From Patellaria atrata CBS 101060 (lineage: Eukaryota > Ascomycota > Dothideomycetes > Patellariales > Patellariaceae), in the NCBI GenBank assembly GCA_010093705.1, contig MU006102.1:247947-311946 (forward strand): DNA of 64,000 bases. The letters run 5' to 3'. The position numbers and the translations under genes are program-made. Under the pieces are notes generated by a model. The model saw only the letters and a list, made by a program, of their open reading frames with translations. It was not told the DNA's origin and did not search any database. Shown here piece by piece: positions 11,638 through 24,403 of the stretch. Within the stretch, counting starts at the first letter, position 1. Every line of letters begins with the position of its first letter.

Positions 11638-12956
11638 AATTGGGTTGTATGGGAGGGATTCGTGCTAGGTAAGCCCTTGGCTGTTGACCACCGGAACGAG
11701 CGCAGACGGCGGGGGGCAAGGAAGCCGAATTTGGGTACAAGGGCGCCCGTTTGAAGGGTAACAAAGCGTCACTCACTCCCCCCAGCTTAGTTCTAGTTGT
11801 TCGAGTGGAGATCTGATGACCGTTTTTGCCCTTAGGGTATCATTCGCGTCGTGGAAGGTATAGTCGCCAAGGGTAACGGTACGCCTTAACTGAGGTGAGA
11901 ATGTATCAACGTACAGTAAATTGAGAGGCACGCCGTCAGTAGTAGAAGGCAAAAGATTGCAAAAGAGAAAGAAGGACAAAGTGAGAATGGAAGTGTCAGA
12001 ATGATAGAGCGTGGTAGAACTAATAAACAAGTTAAAAGCCCCGAGGTTCACTACACATTTCAAGGAAAAAGGGATCAATTAGTTCTATCACAGTAGAATT
12101 CCCGGCGAATCAGCTTCACACCTGCAACACCGTGGACCTGCATGAGAATTCTAATCAATTGATATGAAAAAGTATCCAATATTCCTTGTCTCCTATTCAT
12201 GTCTCGGCCTAAACATGAATCTTCTCTCCTACAACTTCCATTACTGTACTATATATTAATACTGTCGCCCGGTGGGAATCTATCGCTCGGTCTGGAAGCA
12301 TATCCAAGATATTCTAACCCTTCATTGCGTGACACTATCGACAATTGCTGTATATTTTGGCGCATCCTATCGGTTTGTACTGTACTGTACGACTGCCGCA
12401 ACGTTACCCATAACCGTTTCCACAGGCCTCAAATGCAAATCTATATATTACGAAACGATCCTGGTACTACATTGAATATTCTCCGACTCTCCGAGGAATC
12501 AAAGCCACACCTATACCACAATGATATCGCAGGATATAGCAAGAAATCCAAGAAGCTACAAGCTCATAGCCAAGTCAGCCAACACATGTCTTCGCTCGCC
12601 TTGAGATGAAAGCGCTAGGTTGGACTTTACGACGCCTCTGTTCGAGAAGACGTTTGAACTGCGAATACACCCTTCTCCCGTCGGGAAATGCCTTGCCCGC
12701 CGTACAGCCTTACCTTAAGCTGTCTCCGACTGTACGGTACAGAAAGACATTAACTATGGGCTTGACTCAGCGGTACAATTCACTCGACCGTACAGAACTT
12801 GTGCAAGCCTTGATACTCCCGACCCACCAACAGCCAGTAGACATCCAGCAAACGTACAGAAGTCGAGGAATGCCAATCGTGACAGAGGACATGACTGTGA
12901 GAACGTATATAACATTCGTTGAAATATTCCTGAAGGAAGTATCAACACCTTTTCCT
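11638..12956. other. 1.3-kb intergenic region
   Basis: No supportable gene. A 101-codon minus-strand frame (11773-12078) has no recognisable domain. The right half (12360-12900) is rich in GTAC words and contains a segment resembling one at 46255-46310. Confidence 0.5.
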
Positions 12957-14357
12957 CTATACATACCCAGCAGCGACAAAACTCAATAAACTCCCAACCG
13001 CCAGTCCTGCTATGAGACAAAGTGCCATAAACCCACCAGCAGCCTCCCTCTCCTCTACATCAACCCACTCTGTAGCCCCCATCATGCACGAGCTCCCAAT
13101 ATACCCATTTGTAAGACCGAACAGCAACTGTACAATGACCAGATAAAACAAATCACTATTTACCACCGCACCCTCGCCTCGAATATTGCAAAGTAGATAC
13201 AGAGGTATGAAAGCGAGTCTGGATACCGCAAGAACGAGAAGGACACGCGGTCGATGCGTGAGAGAGATTGCCGGGATGGCGGTTAGGAGTCTACCGAGCA
13301 GATCCCCAGAATTCCAGAAGAGAAAAGCGAGCGGGATGAAAGAGGCATCTCTGAATATTCGCGGAGAGTGCTCGGGGTCTTGAACACTGACGATGATCTG
13401 CGTAAAAACCGGGAACATCATCGTGACCCCGAAGGTCATAAACGCGGTGGATGAGAGCCAGAAGAGCTTCTTGAGCAACAAGGTCAGAGGAATAGATCTC
13501 CGTGCGGGATCCTGGCCCTCCGTTGCAGCATGATCCGAATTGATTATGGACGCCTTTCGACGAGCATGCATAGCTCTATGTCTGGAGAGAAGGTACATAA
13601 AAGCAACGAATGTGATTGCAAATATGCCGGTAGCCGTCAAGAAATACACGAATGCGGAGGTCGAGGACTCTTCCGGAATATTAGTCCCTACATTCTTAAC
13701 CGGGACAGAGAGCACGGAGACTATCTGAGCGATGCAAGGTAGGACGCCAGCAACAGCTTGACCGGTCATGATAGCTTGCGTATACTCCTCGCGTCCGAAC
13801 CCTGATACAAAGGCAAAGATGCCGTTCTGACAAAGACCGGTAGCCAAACTTGTCGTGAAGACCATGACGATCAGGAACCCAAAGTATCCAGACGCAGAGA
13901 CATCATTGAATAGCTTTGTAGATATAGCGAGTAACGTGAGTACGATGATATTTATCATCAAGGAGGACATAATACGCTTAGGATAGGATGCGTTCGCCTG
14001 TAGCTTCGCTAGGATGAGCGTAGAGCCCAGATTCGTGAGGGTCGATACAGAGAGTTCTGCGGACTGAAAGTTCTTGAGAATTCGCTCGTTCGATTGGAAT
14101 CTGCGTTGGAAGTATGGGCCTGCTGCTAAGAACATGTTCCTAGAATAGGGTTAGAACTGGTTCACGCTGAAAATAAACCATAAGAGGACTCACCAGGCCC
14201 ATAGCATCGCTATACCTAACAAGAAGAAGATAGAGTAGTCTATCCATGAAAACCTCTCCCTGTCATCTTCTATCCTTTCGCCATCTGGCGTCTCCGACCC
14301 TCCATCTAAGACCTCATACGACTGCCGCCGTTGGAGAAGGTTACGTATCCTCTCCAT
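12957..14357 (-). CDS. Equilibrative nucleoside transporter (ENT/SLC29, Fun26-like)
   Basis: Exons: 14357-14194 and 14139-12957, giving 448 residues. A short cytosolic N-terminus is followed by the ENT hallmark around TM1, GIAMLWAWNMFLAAGPYF, which spans the splice junction and confirms the intron. About ten further hydrophobic segments follow; the middle loop is hydrophilic and basic (HARRKASI). The tail contains TNGYIGSSCMMG, the usual TM10-11 motif of ENTs. Yeast Fun26 moves nucleosides across the vacuole membrane, so an intracellular or plasma-membrane purine/pyrimidine nucleoside transporter is expected. Localisation is inferred. Confidence 0.92.
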
Positions 14358-15264
14358 CTTCTGTTTTGTATGCTCTCAATTATGTGTGCTATCAAGGAAG
14401 CTCGCTATGAGCGAGTATGTATAGATAACTAGACACCATGTCTAGATATGACAGATGCCTAAGCTGCAAAGCGTCGTATGGTTGATGTTTATCGTCTTAT
14501 GACAGCTTGTCTCGGATATCCGACTGCGGCCTTCAGACCTCAAAAACGCGCTTTACCTAAAAGAGCCGGACTTCAGAGGCTCCACAACAGGTGCGAGATA
14601 AACTGGATTTGCAGGTGCACGGAGTATATCGCTTGATTTTCAAAAGAGTGGTTCTATCTAGCTGTTATATACGGCAGGTGTACCAAAACGGACGGAACAG
14701 TATGAAATCTATGTCTTAGAAAACAGTAAAGATAGGGACCAACAGCAAGAACTAAAAGATAGTACTGTATCAGATTAGTAACCCTGGTTACGCTGATACC
14801 AAATAAGCGAGTTAGCTCGTTAGCCCTGGTCGCCAATAGGACTAATACTCTGACAGCTCCACCATCTAACATCAGGCCTCAAAAGCGGCCGCATGAAAGT
14901 AACATGACCGCAGTGGTATGCGGTATGCAAGTATGCCGTGCAGGAAGTTTTTCGTTCGAATGTTCCCGTGATCAGGTCTCAAGTTGGCCTGGTACCGTAC
15001 ACGTATTTCTAGCTTTACGACCGGCCTCTCCAATCTGTATAGCTAGCACATGAAAGGTAATGTTTTCTCTGGATTGAAGGTTACAATTTTCTTATGATTG
15101 TATAATGTATGATGGGTATCAAATATTCCCAATAATTCGACTGAAGAGCAAAAACTCCAGCGCCGGCATATGCTTCATGCATGATCCAAACAGCACTCGC
15201 AGTTCTCTCCCTTTCCCTTGAAAGAACGTATATACAAGTTACCTTAAAATGGTCGTTCCCATAT
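14358..15264. other. 0.9-kb intergenic region
   Basis: Nothing recognisable. The stretch lies between the 5' end of the ENT gene and the 3' end of the GH47 gene; both are on the minus strand. Confidence 0.5.
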
Positions 15265-17272
15265 TTAATGTTTTGGCCTCCGTAGCGGGTGCGCTTCGGT
15301 GTTACTGTGCAATCTGTTAGCACTGCAAATGAGCAGAAACAGCGATATCCCCTAAACTTACAAAACATATTCATCCAAGCTTACAACATTGGGCTCGCTA
15401 AAAATCAGATAGAAATACTTCAGCGTCTCTGCCATCCAGAAAGATTCGCTCTCATCGTTTTGCGTAGTGTTTTTGACCGTAACATCTTGTAGCGCACCGT
15501 GTCCGATTTTCGTCTTTGTCAAGCTATTGATATTTTGGAACATCTTCCATGCGTGATCTTGCAGCGTCTTATCGCCGGTGATGCGATACAAGACAAAGAC
15601 TGATTCAATTGCTTCGGGTCTGTACCTTCTCGTCAATACTATAAAGGGAAAGGATTCAAGCGTACTAACCGTAGCAAGTACCTCGGATCGTTAACCTCGA
15701 GAAATCCCGGTTGCAAATGATGCTTCTCAACATATCGTTTACCGAGTTGTTCAAGTGGTACAACAGGCTCTTCTCCTGAACTTCCTCTCCTTAGCTCCTT
15801 TGCAACGGTAGTGTACCATTTCTGTTCTGACCATGTGCAATCATCTTCTTCACATGGAATGAGCTTACATGATTCAGGCATGATTCCAGTTGGCATGGAC
15901 TCATACGCCCAAATACAGCCATCAGTAAGTTGGCGAGCAACTTTGAGATCTTCCTTTCTATTAAATAGTTTAGCACCCAGTGCAACCATCCCACCAGTAA
16001 AGCATGCAAGGTGTTGGCCCTCATGGTCGCCAGTGAGATGACGAGCTCCGTTTACATAAACAGTACCTGAAAAAAGCAAATTTGCGTTTTGAGAATTCAA
16101 AGGTCGGAAGAACAGATGTTTCTTGGCCGCTTCGATAGCACCCTCATACATGATACGATACTGATCAACAACACCTCCTAGTAGTAGGTGCTCCTAAAAA
16201 AAGGTTAGATTCTGGGAGACCTTGGTCGAGGATAAAGATATACCTTAGGAAGATATTCGTATAAAGAATCAGCCATTCCTCCAAGTGTGAATTGAGTGTC
16301 AGTATAAAACTTCTTTTTCAACGCGTTGAGATTCACAGGCCAAAGACCTGGAAGTTTCGTCATATTTTGAGATTCGTAAAAGACATCCATCACTCGTTGA
16401 GCCGCATCATACCACTTAGAATCTCCTGTTAGCTGTGATAATCGGGTAAATTCCAAGCTGAATGAACCTAATTCAGCAGCTAAAGAATAATGAGAAGCTT
16501 CTTGAGGTTCACCCATCGCAGAACTGCAGAAAAACTTAGCACGCCAATTAAAATAAAGGGATAAAGTATGCAACACTAACTTTTTCCAATACCAACGGGT
16601 CATAGGCATTCTATTCGGGGTATCAAAAGCATGATAAACCATCTCTCCAAGCTCCGTAGCCTTTTCTAACAGCAATGGATACTTACCCTCACTAAGGTCA
16701 TATGCGCTCAAAAACCCACCTAGATACCTTATGATAGTCTCGAAGAGGTTTAATTCATCGAGTCCAGATGTCGTAAAGTCTATCTTTTTAAGCGCCTTGA
16801 CAGTTTGTTCAAATTCCTTTTTCATGCCAGCGATCCACAGAGTGTCCATAGCATCTACGAGTGTAGCACCCCAACCACCAAACCCATCCTTTGTTCCATT
16901 TGTGAGAGGCGCAACCTCGTCATGCATCCAAGCATAATTTCTATATCCCTCCCAGGAATGTGCGAGGGTCTCTTTCACTGCTTGTAATCGCCTTTGACGT
17001 TCTAACTTTTCTTCAATCGACTCTTCCGTAAACTCATATTGAATTCGAGGGATCGAGGGAGGAATTCCGGTGGGAAGGGGGATGATTGTTGCGACTGGAT
17101 GTTGTTGGGGTATATCTTTCCACCTTACTTTGGACGCAAAGAGACCGTGAGGCTCCCCGCCAGGTAAGTATGGTTGATTCAATTGCGGTAGTGTGTTAAG
17201 ATGTAAAGTCCCAAATATAAAGCACAAGAAAATTATGCAAACTAGAACCCAGCGCCTAAGAAATGGTCCCAT
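15265..17272 (-). CDS. Class I alpha-1,2-mannosidase, glycoside hydrolase family 47
   Basis: Exons: 17272-16581, 16523-16244, 16193-15670, 15619-15362, 15304-15265, giving 597 residues. It is a type II membrane protein: a basic start (MGPFLRRW), a signal-anchor at about 8-25, a stem, then the GH47 (alpha/alpha)7 barrel. Visible landmarks are GGWGATLVDAMDTLWIAG, LNLFETIIRYLGG, the RWYWKN block, GDHEGQHLACF, RPEAIES (general acid region) and the C-terminal NTEAHP, whose Thr binds the catalytic Ca2+. The family trims alpha-1,2-mannose from N-glycans in the ER or Golgi. Intron 3 was placed so that the RPEAIES motif is continuous; it has nearby alternative acceptors. Starts divergently from MED20, 672 bp away. 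Confidence 0.93.
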
Positions 17273-17944
17273 GGGGGGCGATCAAACTGAAAAAACAGGA
17301 GAAACGATCATGGAGAGAATACTCAGCTATCAATAAACACATTGATGACCATAAGGAAGGACCAAAAGGAAGAAAGGAAAGTGGAAAGAGGGGGAGGATA
17401 ATTGAAAAGGACAGTTGAACAGAAAGAACAGATGTTGAAGCATGGTCCAAGGGGTCTGTCCACTTAGAACTGTATAGCGATGCTTGGCCACACAGTAGTA
17501 AGGGAATTGAAATAGATTAAATCCGGGGGATCAGCTAGGGAGTCGAGTCATGGTATTCGGTAATGAATACCTTGGTAACATAACAATTCCAGCTTCAGCT
17601 AGTTCAAATTGAGAGCAGAATACACAAAGCGAACGTAAAAGTTTAAAGATGAGGAAACGGGGATCTTATAATAGAACGGTAAGCAATACTAAGTACGTTA
17701 TCCTTATCGTGAAACTAACCCACGATTTGGGTAGCCGAGGCTGGCGACAAGCTTATTTCCACAACCCCAAGCTTTAAGAGTCGAAGTTGAGCGATATGTA
17801 TGATCTATACACTTCAGCATGCTAGCTAGGTACAGGTCAAACTAGATGGTTAGCTGGTCTCCGGTGCATTATAAACCTACTGATATGAGATCACTCTATT
17901 CAATTCTCATTCCGAAGTCCTAACCAAAGGACACCACTTAAGAG
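17273..17944. promoter_or_regulatory. Bidirectional promoter region between GH47 gene and MED20
   Basis: The 672-bp stretch separates two divergent start codons and contains no ORF of note. No specific factor site is claimed. Confidence 0.5.
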
Positions 17945-18726
17945 ATGGCTACAGGGTAACCATAGACTCTAACATATTGTCCTGTCATTAGAGCATTCAG
18001 CTGATCATCTCCAGGCTCTTCTTCATCTCCGAGTCCTCCTCCGCCGCTTCAACCATCAATTCCCGGCTCCTCCACAGCTACCCTGATGCCTCTCCCCATA
18101 CCTCCCGTTGGGTGCTCAATCATGCCCTCTTCCGCTCCACCCCCTCTAATCCCCCCGATAATAGCCCCTTCCAACATCAACACGTCCTCAACCTGGGTCA
18201 CTATCCGGGCAAAACTTTCATCGCGATTACCTCTCCCGTTTCCAAATCTGGGACCGATATCCAAGACGGAGCGACAGTAATCTCGGTCCCCTTCGCGCAA
18301 ACAGAACAGTATCTGAGGCTGATGTTTGGAAAATTTGGGGCGTTATGGGTGCAGCGCGCACAGCTCGGCGTTCAGAATGGTTGGGCGTACGATGTCGGGG
18401 ATTGGACGGTTAGGGTCGGAGAGTTGAAGCAGGCGGGGCAACCAGGGACACTTAGGGGTACTGTGGTTTTTATCCAACATGCGGGTTCATCACAAACCGG
18501 GAATGAGGAGAATGGACAAGATGAGAAGATAGTTGATCAGATGAGTAAGGAGGAGCTAGAAGAATATATGAGCGAGATGCAAGCGACTATTAGGGAGATG
18601 TGGAGTGGTTTTGGTGAGGAGGGTGCAAGAGAGTTCTTTAGTGTCCCTGATCCAGCGGGCGGGAAGAACGAGACTTTTGAAGAGGTAAAGGTGTGGTGTG
18701 AGATGTTGAGGTCGGTTAGAGGCTGA
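17945..18726 (+). CDS. med20: Mediator subunit 20 (Srb2/TRFP-like)
   Basis: Exons: 17945-17955 and 18015-18726, giving 240 residues. The first exon encodes only MATG (11 nt, GTAACC donor); joined to the CTCCAG acceptor at 18014 it yields MATGLFFISESSS, matching the (M-x-x-T-G-L/V-F-F-I-P) start of fungal MED20. Later landmarks are RWVLNHALFRSTP, LNLGHYPGKTFI, a central WVQRAQLGVQNGWAYDVGDWTVRVGELKQ stretch (partly cited), RGTVVFIQH and a C-terminal EMWSGFGEEGAREFF block. MED20 belongs to the Mediator head module with MED8 and MED18 and contacts RNA polymerase II. The length is a little above yeast Srb2. The tiny first exon makes the start easy to mis-annotate. Confidence 0.85.
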
Positions 18727-20498
18727 GATCGTGTTGCATTTCCTAGATAATAATCGCAATTCGCCCTAAGACCTACGTAAGCTCTGTCGTTAGATAGGAG
18801 GTAAGGTTGAGTCGAACTCGACTATCCCGAACTCCGGACAGATCTGTACAGGTGCTGACTGGTGCTCTGATGGGGAAGGGGAGCTAAATGCTTGTAAATG
18901 GGTTCGTATAGCTATTCGCTGTACGCTCCTTTCGAGTCATCCCAACGGGACCAAATCCCCTTCGCATGCGCTGGATATCAATATTCATCTAATCACGTTC
19001 AAATCCCAAACCCACTCTTGATTAGACCAACATATGAACTAGTTAACAATAAACAGAAAATACGAACTTTGGACTGGCATTTTCTTTTTAGAAGTGTACT
19101 AACGATACTCTTTATTTAAGCCTCAATTAGACACTTCAACACTCCAGTTACTCCGTACATCCCACCGGCGCACCCCGAGCACTTTTTGTACTTGTACCCT
19201 CAGCGTACACGCACCCGCTACCGTCAACTCATCAATTCTCGTACTTCTCTAGCGCACACACAGTTCACGCACTTGTACAGCCGTATCTGGACCGTACAGT
19301 CGCCTTCTAACAGCTACCAAGGTCAACACCTCTTCTTACATGTATCCACTGTACGCCTTCAGCACAAATTCAGCCTATAAGTACAGCACATGTATCAGTA
19401 CGCACTTGTATCCTAAGCAACTCGTGAAGGTCCCCAGTTCCCAGTGTTCGATAGCAATTCCCCTTAGATCTACTCCATCATCAAAATACGATTTATAGCG
19501 CGGGTGACAAAATGTACTGCGTACGGTCCATTTAGCGGAATTGTTCAAGAAGCACATAAACTCTATATCCAAACCCTAACAACAACAACATGGATAACCT
19601 CGATGTCATTAACATCCCTACCGACGGGGACATCGGACTCCTCAATGTACAAATGAGATTTAGTGGAGTTCTGCTAGAGGTTTCCTCCAGCAAGTTTCGC
19701 TCAAATGTATTCCTGTTTCGGGTCCGCCGTACACAATGCTCCTATCCGCAACTCGATCATATCGGGGTATCATCTCTCGATAGTAAGTTAGGTCGATACT
19801 AACGAGTCCGGATAGGAAGTATTATCCTCCTTTTCCTAGTTTTCATTGGGTTTCAGGTCGTCAATCTTAAAATTTAGTTTTTTGTCGTTAAATTATTACT
19901 CCGTTTGCTATTATCGACGTTCTTTGTTCACCATACAACTGCTGTACAAGCAATTGTAAATTGTCCAAAGAGATTTGGTACAGTATCGTCCTGGGAAAAT
20001 ATTATTCAGTAGAGCAAGCAGAGTACAGATATACTGACAGTGCAAAATTTCCTGACAAAGAGGAAGTTGGTTAGTATAACAGGAATTATCTCAGGACTTC
20101 AACTTCGCACTCCACTACCCCCCACCTCTATATTATCAGCATAAAACCCAACGCTGTACATTCCTCGTCAAAGCATATCAACAATGTCCTTGTTCTATTC
20201 TATCTCCCTAGTACGCAATATAGTCAAAATTCCAGCATTGTTTGTACCCTCCGAGACGCCAGCACAAAGCAATCCATCACAACCCACCCAAATACAACTC
20301 CAGTACAACATTCCACACAATTCACCTCGCACTCCATTGTTCCCTCCACCCCCATCCATCATACATCATATAAACCCCCCAACCCAACCCACTGTCTCCA
20401 TCATCAACATAACCAAACACAACACCAAAAATCACCCCCCAAGACCAACCAACCAAACCTATCAAAAGACCCTACACCATAACCACCCAACACCCAAA

Positions 20499-20720
20499 AT
20501 GCCCTCCCATACCACACCCACAACCCGCACCTCCCCCCTCTCCAACTCCCTCTCCAACTCCCTCCTCGACCCCGAAGAAATACCCACAAAACAATGCACC
20601 CCCTGCAACATGCGGCTTCCCGCGCACGCGCTCGCATGCCATGACTGCGGCACTAAGCAGGATATCTGGGCTTCGGGTGGTGCTTTTGTCGGGGGTTTGA
20701 AGGGGGTGTGGGGGGTTTAG
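20499..20720 (+). CDS. Possible small protein with two CxxC knuckles
   Basis: An ATG in good context (CAAAATGCC) opens 73 residues. The middle carries C-T-P-C, eleven residues, then C-H-D-C, a spacing that could hold one zinc ion, followed by a short hydrophobic/glycine-rich end (GGAFVGGLKGVWGV). The same frame is open upstream to 20184, but that part is Asn/Thr/His/Pro-rich and looks like untranslated leader. No family is recognised. It may be a chance frame. Confidence 0.35.
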   Translation: MPSHTTPTTRTSPLSNSLSNSLLDPEEIPTKQCTPCNMRLPAHALACHDCGTKQDIWASGGAFVGGLKGVWGV

Positions 20721-20909
20721 GGTTGGGTGAGTAGGAGGGAGTGTGGAGATTTTCTACTTTGGTGAGTTGGGGATGAGATGTGTGTCTTAGTTCTAGTAGG
20801 GGTGTGTAAAATAATAGTAATGCTTCTGAGAGAATGTCTACTAAGCCTGTGTTCCGTGACACTTGCTGATGGATATACCTACTATGTCCTCGACTTTTCT
20901 CACCTTTTC

Positions 20910-20924
20910 AAAAAAAAAAAAAAA
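20910..20924. repeat. Poly-A tract (15 A)
   Basis: An uninterrupted A run in intergenic DNA. It does not follow a recognisable retroposed gene copy. Confidence 0.85.
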
Positions 20925-22070
20925 GCGAGTTAAATGAATACTCCCAATACCTCCACTATTATCGCCTATAGATATTATAATTACCACCACATCCAACCCA
21001 AATATATCCCGAACCCCATCTATCCATCTTTAACATCCTCCTCATCATACTTCTTTCTTAACAATCCCTACCACCCTCCCAACCCACCTTAATTCTGCCG
21101 TAACCCGTAGTATAAGCGAATCCCGCAGTTACAGTACCATATCCCCTTTCCATCCTCTTCCCCTTCTAATGCCCACATATATTCCTCTTCGGCTTATTCT
21201 GATACTCAACTTCAACTGCGACCATATGGCAATTTTGCTTTGACTGAATAAACTTAACCTAACCTAACCAAAAGCTAAGTATCAACCCACATTCAAGACA
21301 TTCACGCCAACGTGTTCATTCTATGCCACGCTGTTGACCTTAGAAATCTAAAGGAAAGGAAGGGAGAGAAGAAGATTATTCCGTTGGTTTGAACATATGG
21401 TGTGGTGTGGTATGAGTGTTGAACGGGGGATGAGGAATGAGGGTGGTGGATTAACCGTGGGTATGCGGGTATGTGGTTTGTGGTGCTGGGATGGGATTCG
21501 CATATATCTCGATCACACTCACACTTACACTCATACTTACCCGGTTGCGTATTGTGAGTATAAGGGTGATACAAGGGGGCATTTTGGCATGAAGTCGATG
21601 AGGCGAGGAAGAGATGTACCCGCCTCACTCGGCAACTATTTGAGTAGGATCGTAGTGAAGATAGAAAGATCCGTCCTCGAATAATGAAGTTTCTACTTCA
21701 GCCGCGCAAGTTTCACGGGTTATGTATGAAGCTTTGTTGGATGCAGCCTACTAAACAAACCTCGCATTCCCCAACAACCCGGCAACAGATGCTAGAGTTT
21801 ACATCACGCACTTCAAGACCCCAAGGAGAAAATGCCATTGGGAGAGATTTACACTTGTACTATCTAGGACCCCTCACGAGGAAAAGACGGAACAGCCATA
21901 GCGCCGGCAAAAGGACATCCAAATCCGAATCCTTGTATGCGGTTTGACCGAAAGACGGAGATTGAGAAATGGAAGTCATGATACTAAAATACAATTTAGG
22001 AAGCCAGGGTTGGCAGATGAACTCTACGCTGACCTTATCATAGGTTAGGTAAGGTAAAGTAGATAGGGGC

Positions 22071-24403
22071 TCAAACCACCCCCGCCGGCGCAAACGGGAA
22101 GAAACTCTGCACAATAGGCCAAGCCCACTGCGCCATCGGATCAATCTGGCGTATATCCCTAACCCAATCCACCAGCAAAAAGATAGTCTGCTCAAAGGCC
22201 TTAGGGTCAACATACTGTTCCGCGATATCGCGCAGCTCGTCGTTAATCTGGACGAACTTGAGGATAAACAGGATGGATATGAAATGCTGTGTCCAAGAAA
22301 ACAAGTACGGGATGAGGCGTTTCTTGTCGCGACAGGGAGACATGGCGATGGGCCAGAGCAGTGCATGTTGCAAGCAGACACCAGCGAAGCGGCGCTCTTC
22401 TTGCGTGATGAAGGCCGGGTAGTGCAGGACTTTGAAGACGAAGGGGCGGTAAATCATGAAGCGGGCTTGTTTGTAGCGGGAGCGGAGCTGTGCGATGCCG
22501 AGGTCGGCGCTGAGGTGGAAGATCTCGACGTCGGCGGTTCTTTTGATTTCGAATGCGGCGTTCCCGTCTTTGTGCGTGAAGGCGAGAGGGTTGTCGTCGG
22601 ACCATTGGATGTTTTCGGGGAGGACGTGCCGCCATTCTAGGAGTTGGCGGTCTAACTCTAGCACGAGGCTTGAGGAGGGTGGGTTGTAGTTGTCAGCATT
22701 CTCCGACTGCGAGAATTTGGCTGAGACTGATATTAGTTTGTTATATCCGAGAAGGGATACACGCTCACCTTGATGGAGGTTGTTTTCAATGTCTGCTATC
22801 GATCCGCGCAGTGTGATCTGTGCTGTCATTTGGGTTTCGATGTGATAATAATCGCTATCCCAAACTGTGAATCGTTCGATATCGGACGGGAATTTGTTCA
22901 CGCTCTCGTGCTCACGTATACCCGTTTTGGGAAGATCCAGGTCGAAGTGGTACCAGCTGAGATGATCAATTAAATGTGTCTAGGTAAGTTAGGTCTTGCA
23001 GTGTTACCTTTCAAACAGATTACATGTCCAGTATAGTCGATCGAGCGTGTACCCTTTCCGAGAGTATTTATCGGCCGACTCACTGTATAAACATGGTTAG
23101 ATGCCAGTTGATGAATCGGGAGAGCTATCTTTCATACCATTTCATACATGCTTGAACTGCCATCGAAGCACCTACAGCCATGCGCCAAAATGCCTAGCTT
23201 GAGGTCAGTGGTGCAACCCCGGGAAGGGGTAGGCTTGATATACCAGATGTCTGCCACAAGACTTATAGTACAAGCTGAATCATGTTAGTAAACTGTTGAA
23301 GATGGAAGGTTGCAAAAGAGATGAATAGAGACATACGCGAACAACAGAAGGGCGCGTACGCCTTCTAGATCTAATTGTGTTAGTATGAAACCGATTCGTC
23401 GACATGCTGCATCCAACAGGAAAAGACCCGGAGGTTCGTCCGCAGATCCACCACGTAAGCCAGATTCTGCGCTGTCTCCGTTCGAGATGGGCGCTCCAAA
23501 AGTTCCCTCATGCGCTATCTCACCAAGAGCACAGACAAGTAAGCAAATGACTGCATCTGAGTCTCCTTCTATGAAACCTGTCTCTAGAACCTTTGGGACG
23601 GAGACATTACAGAAGATGTCCATGTCTAGAATTGGATATAAAGCATTGAACGTGTTTCCGAAAATTGAGGCATATTGTTCGATACGATTTCGGGTTAAGA
23701 GAGGCAAAAGATCCGAGTCATGACTACCGCGTGCACAATCCGTAGGCAGACTCTTTGGGTATCTTTCTAACTCTGCTTTCAAAAAGAAGTGTGTGCCATT
23801 GCAACGAAGGGTTTCTAGATCCTCTTTGATACCAGGAATCTTTGTGAGTTCATTTTGGACCTCTGGCCATAGTAGGACTTTATGTGGGGCAGTTACGGGT
23901 TTGACCAGGGGAACGAGCTCAGGCACGATGGGCGATGAAACAGGTATCGAATGTGGATCTATTGAGGAGTTGAACGGGCTTTCTTCTGCTTCCGAGGTCT
24001 TCGCATAGGTGGTTGGCGTTTGCGCCTGGCTGGTGAATATACGGTTCGATAGGTTCACCAACTGGCCAAGGCCGTCCAACTTCGAAATGACCAGGTCGAG
24101 CTTTTGATCATGGGACTTTTGGCCGTCTAAGATTTCTTGGATAGATTTATCCTTCTTCGTAGGTTGGGGCTCTCGATAAACGCATTCGGCATTTATTCGC
24201 ACGCAGAGAGCGCACTTGGGACGTTTCTCATCGCATCTCGTCTTCCTCATGCGGCAAGTTTGACAAGCTTGAGCCGCAATGGCTCCTCTTTGGGCTCGCT
24301 GAGATATATCGGGTGGAGTGGATGCCTCGCCATCTACAACATCTCCACCGTCTACGCCATCCACGCCGGGTTTTGAAACGGAGGTTGACGACGGGGTAAC
24401 CAT
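22071..24403 (-). CDS. Zn(II)2Cys6 transcription factor with fungal-specific middle domain
   Basis: Exons: 24403-23337, 23274-23244, 23193-23138, 23082-23008, 22956-22769, 22720-22071, giving 688 residues. The binuclear zinc cluster has Cys 47, 50, 57, 64, 67 and 74 (C-x2-C-x6-C-x6-C-x2-C-x6-C), followed by a linker and a short coiled-coil-like stretch (SIQEILDGQKSHDQKLD). The fungal_trans-type region starts about residue 220, with YASIFGNTFNALYPILD, the LLFAL/Y..., SWYHFDLDL and long helical C-terminal blocks. It is a nuclear DNA-binding regulator by family; its targets are unknown. The frame continues upstream of 24403 but without an ATG. The gene stands alone between two gene-free regions, with no co-regulated cluster nearby. 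Confidence 0.9.

Larger units (their letters stand above)
18727..22070. other. 3.3-kb gene-poor region
   Basis: Apart from a possible 73-codon ORF at 20499-20720 I see no gene. 19140-19540 is rich in GTAC words. A 15-nt A run lies at 20910-20924. Remaining ORFs are short and lack domains. Confidence 0.5.
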
